From Agelaius tricolor (taxonomy: Eukaryota > Chordata > Aves > Passeriformes > Icteridae), in NCBI GenBank assembly GCA_023055355.1, contig JALJCS010000015.1, positions 13,498,501-13,562,500 of the forward strand: a DNA stretch of 64,000 nt, in the 5' to 3' direction. Shown piece by piece: positions 55,627 to 64,000 of the stretch. Made by a program: the position numbers and the translations under genes. Below the pieces are notes generated by a model that was not told the DNA's origin, did no database searches, and worked only from the letters and a program-made list of their open reading frames with translations. Each line of letters starts with the position of its first letter. Within the stretch, counting starts at the first letter, position 1.

Positions 55627-57474
55627 GGCCAGGTCGTGTTGTGGCCAGCACAGGTGAGACCTTCAGGAGTGCTCTGGGCACTTCCCTTCACTCCAGGAAC
55701 CACCCACCAAATGCCCTGAATGCTCTCAGAGCCTCCCCCTGCTGCTTGGCTATTTCTAAGGAGCCACCACCTGGACCTCTCTGAGTCAGTGCTGCTGTTG
55801 TCTTTAATTGTTCTTCCAGTGCTTTACCTTGAGTTTTTTTAAATGGCTGGGACAACAGGCCTTCTGTTGCAGCCCCTGGGAGACCAAGTCACAGGCTAAT
55901 CAACAGCCTGCAAGGGTCAGCAGCATGGCTCTTACCAGTCTGTCATCAATTTCACTGAAAATAAGTTTAATCTTTTGTGTTAGACTAAACAAGAAGTGAG
56001 TGTTAGCTCCCTTCTGGAGCCAGATGGGCCAGAGCCCGTTGCTTTCTAGCCTCTGATACATGCAGACAAATATGGATTTCCTGCAAAGCTTTGTTTCTTT
56101 TGGGACCTAAAGTCAGCCAGTCCTTAGCAAGGATTTCATAGTTGCTGCAAAGGAGCAGTAGAAAACAGCACTTTTACAAAGGAGGAAGAGGGAAGGTTCT
56201 GTAATGGACCCCCTGTGTCTTGGACTGCAAAAAGCAAAACCATAAGGAAGGCAAGACAAGGGAAGAGAGTAACATGTAGCAATTGGTTTCATCTTTTTTT
56301 GTTACTGCATTTTTTTGTAGTTCCCTAAGGCAAATTTACGGGTGGGTTGCGTTCCACATTCCTAATATCTTGATTATGTTTTTATTCCTACTTAGGCTCC
56401 TCTTCCTTTCTTGTCTCTATGCCTAGGAGCTAAATCTACCTCTGATCATCAAAGAGTCTGGGCAATGCTGATGTCTTTTTCTTCTCCAGCCAGTTTCTGT
56501 CTGTGGAAGCACATCTGTGACCCACATTTTGCTTTCAAAATCAGCAAAACAGAGGTTTCCAGCTGGTTTCCTTAATCTCCTACTTTTGTTCAGATTTTAA
56601 AATTGTCTTGTGTTTCCTAGCCTCGAGTTCCTAACTAGGCTGGTCAGTGGAGTGCAGCACATAGGGCAAGTCTGATCTTAAGCAGCCAGGGATGGGGACT
56701 GGCTTTGAGCAGCCTCCAAACTTCAGGAGGGAAATGGAGCAGACAGAGCATCCACACGAGCACTAATTTTCCCTGTGCATCTCCAAACAGGAACAGGCCC
56801 TGCAAGATGTGTAGGCAGAGACAGTTTGCAAGTACACAGACACAAAAAAGCCAGAACCTATCTCAAGTTCTTCTCCTCCTGCTTCCAAGTACTTTGAAAG
56901 ATCATTTGATAATGCCAGGGCTGTGAAACTACCGAGAAAATGTAAAATATTTTAGGCCTGCATTCAACCCATCCATCTTCACACATATCAGAGGTGTCAG
57001 GGCTAGGAAGTTTGTTGCCTTTGGCTCCCTCCATCAGGAGCCAAGGAAGAGAGAGATGCCTCTGAAGAGGGGTACAGACCTCAGTGCTCAGTGGAGAAAG
57101 AGAAATGCAATTGTGTTTGTTGCTCTAGCACAGCTAACCACAGCACTGACATCTCAAGTCTGTGCCAAATACCGGACAACTCTTTGGTTATTTCAACTTC
57201 AAGAATTGGTCTGGCAGTGCCTTACAGAAAAACGGCACCAGACTCAGAATAAAATACTGCAGTGCCTTCCTTCTCACCCCATCTTGTGTGGGACTGTTCT
57301 CTGATCTATTTTCTTGCAAAAGAATTGTCTTTTCACAACGCTATCACCTTCCCTACTGATTCTTACTGCATCCCACGTGCCAACACACACTTTGCATCAA
57401 AAAAGCAGTTAAGAAAGTAGAGCCAGATGTTGTTGTGATGTGGTGAATGGCTTCCAGATTGAGCCCTGACAAGG

Positions 57475-57640
57475 CGGCATTGGAACAGACTGCCCAGAGA
57501 GGCTGTAAAATCTCCATCCTTGGAAGTGCTCAACACTGAGCCACCTGAGCTAATTTTTAAACTGAATTTAACTTTGAAGTTGGTCCTGCTTTGAAAAGGG
57601 GGATGGGCCAGATGAACTCCAGAGCCCCAGCCCACACTGG
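57475..57640 (+). mobile_element. CR1 LINE 3' fragment (sense)
   Basis: Sense-strand CR1 blocks occur in the normal order: 'ggaacagactgcccagagagg', 'aaaatctccatccttggaag', 'ggtcctgctttgaaaagggg' and 'gatgggccagatgaactccagag'. The final octamer tail is degraded or lost. The fragment ends about 130 nt before the long hairpin. Confidence 0.82.
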
Positions 57641-57767
57641 CACTCTTGGGTTTGTTCTTTTTCCCTTCACTCTTTCTCTGATAACACTGGGTTTAAAAGA
57701 GAGAAAGGGTCTTGGAGGTTTGCTGCAGTTTCCTGTGTCTAGTCAAGCAGGACCATGCAGCTCTATG

Positions 57768-57872
57768 ATAATGTCCACATCCCACAAGTCCCATGGTCTA
57801 AACATTTACCTTGCTGGCTTCACCAGCAAGGCAAACATTTAAACCATGGGACTTGTGGGACTTGGTCATTAT
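57768..57872. repeat. Long inverted repeat / hairpin
   Basis: The left arm at 57781-57817 and the right arm at 57823-57859 are 37-nt reverse complements with 33 of 37 positions paired, separated by only 5 nt (CTTCA). The first 17 and last 9 positions are perfect. The stem extends outward to 57768 and 57872 with 10 of 13 further positions paired, giving a stem of about 50 bp. All four mismatches in the core are A-C oppositions, as expected if a perfect palindrome acquired transitions. It could be a palindrome born by template switching, a tiny foldback element, or a miRNA-like precursor. The tiny loop argues somewhat against a typical miRNA. Confidence 0.9.
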
Positions 57873-58080
57873 GCAGGACTGTCAGGACATGATCCATTTT
57901 AATGAGCTGCAATTGTTTCTGGCACGCCCAGACTGAAGAAAGAAAAATTATAGGTCATGGTTTTTCATTAATATTCCCATCAGGTGTGTAGATTCCATTT
58001 TCCCATCACAGCTTTTGCATTAGAATATGGTTTTCTGCACACCCATCTTACTCGTGCCTGTCACTTGTGCTCCCTTGCAT

Positions 58081-58200
58081 TTAATTGGAGGCAGTAGCAG
58101 CATAAATGGAACAATCCAATTAATTGGGATGACTTGCATTGCACTGTTTATTGAACAATGCACCTTTGTGTCTTGAAGCCCAATAAAGCAGAAAGGAGAA
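58081..58200. promoter_or_regulatory. Candidate enhancer-like block (homeodomain/SOX motifs)
   Basis: The block holds a perfect 12-bp palindrome CCAATTAATTGG (58116-58127). ACAAT (58111-58115) is just before it. TGCATTG (58135-58141) and its inverted copy CAATGCA (58156-58162) flank GTTTATTGAA, and CACCTTTGTG follows. ATTA cores and ACAAT/CTTTGT sites are typical of homeodomain and SOX or TCF factors. The density is suggestive of a conserved neural element, but conservation was not tested. Confidence 0.3.
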
Positions 58201-60998
58201 ATACATCACAAGTGTAGAGGTAGGTACATTTGTCTGAATTTATGGTTTAATTTACCCCAGTAAGTAAATATGCCCACCGGCGCTGAATAATCAAGTTCCC
58301 CTACAACAAGAAAAACAAAACAGTCCATAAAGGCCAGAGCTGGTTGACTGGAATCACCAACCTTGCTCCATTCCCACAAATGAGATGCAAATCTATTTCC
58401 AGGGAGGGGCAGCTCTGCAATGTCTGCAGGTGCTGGTGCTGGCTCTAGAGTGGGGCTCTTTCTTGGCAGTGCAGGGTGAGGGAGACATGAGCAATCTGAG
58501 CTTCAGCCTGTTATAGTCTTGCAGGGCTTGGGCTTGGGAGAGGTCTTAGGTTTCCTTATTATCCTCATAAATTAAGGAATTGCTGTTATTATATGGCTTC
58601 ACCTAGGGCTGACTGTGAGGTGGGAGAAGAGCACAATAGGAAAGACATTGTTCCATTGTTTTTTAAATCAGCTGGATGTTTTCCAGCATCTCCCCCTAAG
58701 TCTTCATCCATCTGGAACACCCAATTTCGCTAAAATTGGATACAAACTCTCCAGGGGCTGCCTCTGTTGGCCCAAAGCAGAGTGGAGACCACATCAGATT
58801 ATCTTGACAGTATGTGTTAAGTCACCTTTCTATCCCCCCAAACACTGACAGGAAAGCAGGAGGATTGAGCTTCTTTGGCAGAAAACTCCCAGGCAGAGAG
58901 GTCTGCAGGACTCTGCATAACACAGCCCCATCCTAAGATACTGGATCTCTTAATAGTGCCCATCCCACTTGGCCCCTCTCAGACCCCAGGGCAGAGGCAG
59001 AGCTCCCCAGACCCTCCCTCTTTTGGGGAACAGCTCTGAAGAGACACAGGAGGTACAGAGTGCCCTGCAAGGAAGAGCAGAGAAGCTCCATAGCTGATTC
59101 ATTCCTTGAGCACAAAGGCATAGCAGTACCTGCCACCTCCCTGCCATTTTTCATTCTGTGTTCCATGCGTTGTCTTTGGCCTCGGATTAGTAAAATCTTG
59201 ACACCCTGAGTAAGTAAATTGGTATTTAATGAGACACAATTAAATGGGCTCATCAGATCAGGGCTGTCCCCATTTTGGCAAAGCTCACACCAAAAGGGTA
59301 GGAGCTGAGGTAGTTCACACTGCCTGGAGGAGGAGACACTGCAAGAGCTTGGAAATCATCTCTTCTCTTTTCACATTTTGCTTAGTGGTGAGGAGCAGCC
59401 AGCACCATCTATAAACACAGCACAGGGCATCCCCCCAAGGAAACCTGCTGAACCACAGTCCTGAACCCCAGATAATCTGTTCTCATCTCCAACTGACAGA
59501 CCCAACAGGAATTTCTTCCTGCCTTGTGAAGGGCTGTGGGTGACAGATTTGGCGCAGAAAGATTTGACTTTTTTTGGCTGAGTATTTGTGTATTTTTAGG
59601 CTGAAATGTCCTTATGAAACCAGCTGGAGCTGGCAGGCTGCCACCAAGGGTTGAGGTTGGGTTTTTTTTTGTTCCGTTCAGTTTGTTTTTTCACTGCTGC
59701 CCCTATTGCTGGCTGCATCCTCCCTCTCCCACCCTTCCTCAGGCAGCACTCACAGTGAGCCCCTCACTGTGTCTCCCACCTTTCACCCCAAGCTCCTCAT
59801 CACACCAGGGCGTAGCAGTGCTGGGATGCAGCTTCACAGCCAGGCAGTCCAGACTCTCCTGGGAGCTCACAGCTCCTGCTCCTCCTCCCCTGCAAAGCCA
59901 AGGAATCCAAGCTTCCCTCTCCCTTTCTGCACCCTCATGTTTGATGTACAGTGCACCTCCAGCTCCACCATCACACCCTGCCCTGCAAGACAAACAGCAT
60001 CACCCACACAGGCTGAGGGCAGGAGATGGTGAGGGGTGCCCCAGAGAGGCTCTCAGGGTAACCATTGCTCCTAGAAGCTCCTTAGGGAATTGGATATCTC
60101 TAGTGAGGCATTTATCCCCCCTCGTGTGTGATTCCTGCTTTCTGCCAGCCAGTCAGCACCCAGCTCTGTGCACCAGGGCTCTGAGCCCTGTCCCCCAGCA
60201 TCGTCTGTGACCACGTGGGGACATGGGCTGCTCTCAGCCTCCTGACTCTGCAGTGTGTCTGCAGGACAATCTGTCAGGAGCCCACCACGGCTCCTCACAC
60301 GGCTGGCATCAGGGCTGGCACCATCTGTGAGGCTGGGAGGTGAGCCTGGCCCTGGCATGTGCTTTCCCCATGTATTTGCTACCCATTTGAAATCCTTAAA
60401 CGGCAAAGAATGGCAGGAATGCAGGGGTTTCTTTGGAGGCAGGCTCCAGGATGGAGCAAGCTGTCTTCCACACAGCTCTGCAGGCACCATGGTGAGATGC
60501 TGCACAGCTGCCTGTGCCCCCCCTCCCCGAGTCCTATCCCAGAAATCATCCCAGTTTGTAAGGAAAAGTTGAAAAAGGACTTTGCTGCAGTCCAGGGTAG
60601 CAGTACATTGGGATCTCTGGGGCAGAACTGCCTGCACCAGCCATGGGGTGAACAGCCCAGGAGGAGCCACTCCAGCCTAAGATAGGCCCTGCTAAGCAGG
60701 ACAGATCAGCTCTGTGTGCTCAGGATCCAGTTATCTTCCTTTCCTCGCCTTCACAGTTTTTGATTCCTCCATGGATCATCCCATTCTCCATCCTGTGCCC
60801 TGCTCAGGGCTCTGACACCACTGTGCCAGAGTGGTGCCATTCATCAGCCCCAGGGTGCAGGAGAGCTCCAAAGGCTTTTGAGTGACTGCCAGGGGTGTGC
60901 AGCTGCTGCCACTCATCCCCCCAGCCCCTCCTGGGGACCAGACAGTGCACATACACATTCACCCTTCCCACTAGAAGAATGCAGCATCCCCATCCTCA

Positions 60999-61060
60999 GG
61001 TTAGGAGTTTTATCCAAAATCCAACTTTAAGGTTAGGAGTTAAATCCAAAACCAATCACA
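60999..61060 (+). repeat. 32-bp imperfect tandem duplication
   Basis: GGTTAGGAGTT followed by an A/T-rich ATCCAAAA block occurs twice with a 32-bp period. The copies have diverged by a few bases. Confidence 0.7.
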
Positions 61061-61462
61061 AGCCTAGCTAAAACTCCCTGTTTTTCAGAATATATTAAGA
61101 GAACCATTGGAAAATTGCTTTTATCTGCTGCTTCCTAAACCCTCTGGCTTGTACTTTAAAGCCTTTTGTCTGTGAACAGGAGAGCTGGAAAACCCTTTTT
61201 TATTTCCTTAAGCAAATAGCCCATCTAATATCCAGCCTTGAGGGGCTTGAGAGAACAAAAATGAAGGGAAAAAACCCAAGGATGTAGCAAACATTGTGAC
61301 AAGCTGTAAAATCAGCAGATCACAGGACTCAGCAATGATGGGTTTGAAACAGCAGATCTGTGCCCATGACGGGAGGGTGGCACAGCCTCTGTTGGGAAGG
61401 CAGAGCTCCCCAGCCCCCGTGGTGCTGTCGGCCAGCAGGCTGCAGCTCCTCCTCACGCTCCC

Positions 61463-61699
61463 GTGGGGACAATGACACGGGGCTGTTGATGGGGACAGTG
61501 ACACAGGGCTGTTGGTGGGGACAATGACACGGGGCTGTTGGTGGGGACAATGACACGGGGCTGTTGGTGGGGACAATGACATGGGGCTGTTGATGGGGAC
61601 AGTGACACAGGGCTGTTGGTGGGGACAATGACACGGGGCTGTTGGTGGGGACAATGACACGGGGCTGTTGATGGGGACAATGACACACGGCTGTTGATG
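61463..61699 (+). repeat. 26-bp G-rich minisatellite (about 9 copies)
   Basis: The marker CTGTTG recurs exactly every 26 bp at 61483, 61509, 61535, 61561, 61587, 61613, 61639, 61665 and 61691. The usual unit has two GGGG tracts separated by CTGTTGGT and ACAATGACAC. Units 1 and 5 share the variants GTTGAT and CAGTG, so a four-unit (104-bp) higher-order duplication is likely. The unit has no stop codon on the minus strand in any frame and 26 is not a multiple of 3, so three long minus-strand open frames arise. These are not evidence for a protein. The array is probably length-polymorphic. Confidence 0.97.
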
Positions 61700-63810
61700 A
61701 GCTGCTGGCCGAGAGCGGCGCAGCGAGGCAAGAGCTGCTGGGGCTGGGCAGGCAGAGCGGGGCTGGGGAGCCCAGGGACAGCAGAGTCCCAGCACCTGGA
61801 CACCACGGTCCTGTGCGCTGGGATTCGCTCCGTGGAGCTGAGGGCACCGATGCTTTCACAGAATAATTGATACAATAGCTCTAATTAGCCCTGGAGCAAA
61901 CAGCACTTTGTGTCTTGCTTATCCAGGCTGTGTGCATGGCTGGGATGCTGAGTGAGCCCCAGCCATGGAGCTGCAGCTTGGATGGGAAGAGGGGAAATGT
62001 GGGGTCCTTTCTCCAGGGCTCAGCAGCATGGGCACACGCTTGGCCATGGCCAGTGCCCTGTGTGTGGTGGGTAAAGGGAGTGTCCTGGGAGAAGCCTGGC
62101 ACCAGGGGATTTGGGTGCAGGCTGTGCAGGCAGCAGGGGCTGTGCTTTTCTTTGGCATTTCAGTACAGCCCGGAGGACACCGGCTCTCCAGGGCTGGGTC
62201 AGTGCCAGGCGTGCCCTTCCTGCCTCCTCCCTCCCTTGGAAACCTGACAAGGGGTGTGTTGGTACCTGCTTTTCCCCAGAACACTCACAGATGAGACTCT
62301 TGTTGATTTGGGCAGCAGAACTGGAGGCAGACAAATGTGATGCTGCCACAGCACTGCTCACGTGCCATTCCACCATACAAGCTGGGCATAAGCCCCATCA
62401 GCATAGGGGGCCTCATACACTGCAGACAGATTTTTGACCTTTTCCTATATTTTTTTTCTTTTTGCCTGTGCCACACACTAGTTGGGACTAGCTAGTGCTA
62501 GGTTTATATCAGTCCATTCATCCACACCTTTTACACTAAAAATAACAGAGACTGTCTATGAACTATTGTTTCATCTTCCCCATGTATGTTCCTTGCCTTC
62601 AGACCTACAGACATATGACACAGATCCAAACCCAAAATTTCTGTATTCTCAGTCCACCCAGAAAACCCTGAAACCCCCCAGCCTGCCTCCCCCCCTGCCC
62701 AGCTCAGGCTCTCAGGGTGCTCCTGCAGGCACACACTCACTCTGCTTGGTGGGCACAGGCTCTGGGCAGGGTTTCTCAGCTTGTTCATGACAGCAGAAGG
62801 AGGCTGGAGAACAGCAGAGTGAACACCCATCCTTGTGCCAAAATCCTCATGCTTACAACCTTCCCCACCTCCAATACATTTACTGCATTTGAATGCTTGA
62901 GTGCCTGGAGAAGGAACCTCCTCAAAGGTCCCTGGGCACCCTGAGACTCTCCAGAGACTGAATTTATTGGGGAAAAAAGAGGAGAAATTATTCTGAGCCT
63001 AGATTTTAGGCAGCACCTACTCCATGCTGCTGGGAGGGGAAGGAGGAGAACAGGGGAGAGGGAAGCCAGGCACAAACTGCACCATGCAGCTGCAATGAGG
63101 AAGTGTCAGCTCTGGTTTTGGTGGTTAGTCCAAGACATTTGCTGGAGATTTACAATGCATTTTGTGTCCTGGTAACCCCCTCCTTGCTGGGCTACACTGT
63201 GACCCCAGTGCTGAGCAGCAGGTTTGCTGGGAAGCCAGAACTGAAAAGAAATTTAGTGCTCTAAAACTGCAAGCCTTGCCTATGAAACATCATGTGAGCA
63301 GTCTGTGTAGCTCTGAGGCTTTTACACCACTTTTAGTGATATAGATCAGCATTTCCCAGTCCCTCAGTATTGCTGTTGGTAGGTGAGGTTTGGCAATAGC
63401 ATAAGAACCATTTCCAAATCCTCCTTCAGGAAAACACCAGCCAGTACATCCTACTGAGCATCATTAATGTCACTTTAAACATTTGCAGTTGAACAGATCC
63501 ATGCTCTTGCAGTGCCCAACATGAGAAATACTGCACCAGTGTGCTGTGCAGTGATGCCAAATATGCTAAGGGCAGGAACAGGAGAAAGAAAGGACAGAGG
63601 TGGCTGATGCTAGTTAGCAGATGCTGAGAGCTGGGAATTGATAATGGAATCCAGGCAAAAACCTTTGCTCAAATTAAACTAATGTTAAAGCAGCAACTTC
63701 ACATGAAGAAATCCCCAGAGGACCTTCTCGTTGAACAAAAATGCATAAACAAAGAAGTGACACAAATGCAGAAGTTACAAACAAATTCAGGAAAAAAGGC
63801 TGCACATTTC

Positions 63811-63864
63811 TGCCCAAGAGCCCAACTACCCATACCCTGCCCAAGAGCCCAACTACCCATACCC
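63811..63864 (+). repeat. 27-bp tandem duplication
   Basis: Two identical adjacent 27-bp units start at 63811 and 63838 (TGCCCAAGAGCCC, then AACTACCCATACCC). A partial third begins at 63865 (TGCCCAGGGACC). The exact identity suggests a recent duplication. The period is a multiple of 3, so it preserves any open frame, but no gene is recognised here. Confidence 0.9.
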
Positions 63865-64000
63865 TGCCCAGGGACCACAGCTGGGGATGGAGGATCTTTT
63901 CCCCCACACATGGCAAAGAGCTGAATCTCCTGATCCACGGTCTCAATCCAGTCCCACCTGCACTCAGGGCTGGCAGTGCAAGGTGTAGATTAGCACCCTC

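Larger units (their letters stand above)
53075..64000 (+). other. GNAO1: GNAO1 intron 4, 5' portion
   Basis: This intron begins at the exon 4 donor and runs past the window end. It contains small tandem duplications at 55592-55626 and 60999-61060, and a CR1 end at 57475-57640. It also holds a long-stem hairpin at 57768-57872, a motif-rich AT block at 58081-58200, a 26-bp minisatellite at 61463-61699 and a 27-bp duplication near the end. The parts 53.1-54.4, 54.8-57.4, 58.3-60.9 and 61.9-63.8 kb show nothing else I recognise. A C-rich stretch at 59.6-60.7 kb yields long open frames on both strands, which I read as chance. Confidence 0.9.

Noticed and set aside
59614..60670. 198-codon + frame and 199-codon - frame
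   Set aside because: They are driven by C-rich, stop-poor sequence. Composition is low-complexity Pro/Ser/Leu, no family is recognised and there are no plausible splice partners.
61463..61699. CRISPR-like array
   Set aside because: Units are directly contiguous with no unique spacers, and the setting is a vertebrate intron.
61208..61875. Three overlapping minus-strand open frames rich in Pro, His and Cys
   Set aside because: They are produced by the 26-bp minisatellite, whose unit lacks stops in every minus frame. The repeat peptides are the same array read in rotating phase.

Overview
This is eukaryotic intronic sequence, most likely from a bird. The evidence is several decayed CR1 LINE 3' ends, an older CR1 reverse-transcriptase remnant, a probable songbird-type solo LTR, and two exons of a gene interrupted by very long introns with GT/AG borders. 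Assignment to birds rests on the CR1 family and overall repeat character. A passerine origin is only a guess from the LTR. There are no prokaryotic features such as operons, ribosome binding sites or CRISPR.

The only gene I can support is GNAO1, which encodes the Go alpha subunit of heterotrimeric G proteins, on the + strand. Layout: 1-8157 is the 3' part of the intron before exon 3; 8158-8299 is a 142-nt exon (residues 55-101 in human numbering); 8300-52913 is a 44.6-kb intron; 52914-53074 is a 161-nt exon (residues 102-154 plus two bases of the next codon); 53075-64000 is the 5' part of the following intron. Together the two exons encode the end of helix alpha-1, linker 1 and much of the all-helical domain. 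The P-loop exons lie upstream of the window. The switch regions and the alternative exons that separate Go1 from Go2 lie downstream.

The introns are mostly unique sequence. Recognisable transposons are CR1 fragments at 1-190, about 3288-3990, 9905-10150, 25868-26010, 44124-44400 and 57475-57640, plus a probable antisense solo LTR at about 28440-28850. Intron 4 also holds a 26-bp G-rich minisatellite (61463-61699), a 105-nt long-stem hairpin (57768-57872) and an AT-rich block with stacked homeodomain- and SOX-type motifs (58081-58200). A possible 69-nt in-frame cassette exon sits 77 nt upstream of exon 4.

I found no nested protein-coding gene, tRNA or known small RNA. The long open frames in the introns look like chance, or come from the minisatellite. 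I do not see a self-contained new system here. The items most worth checking are the hairpin, the minisatellite, the candidate cassette exon and the candidate conserved elements.
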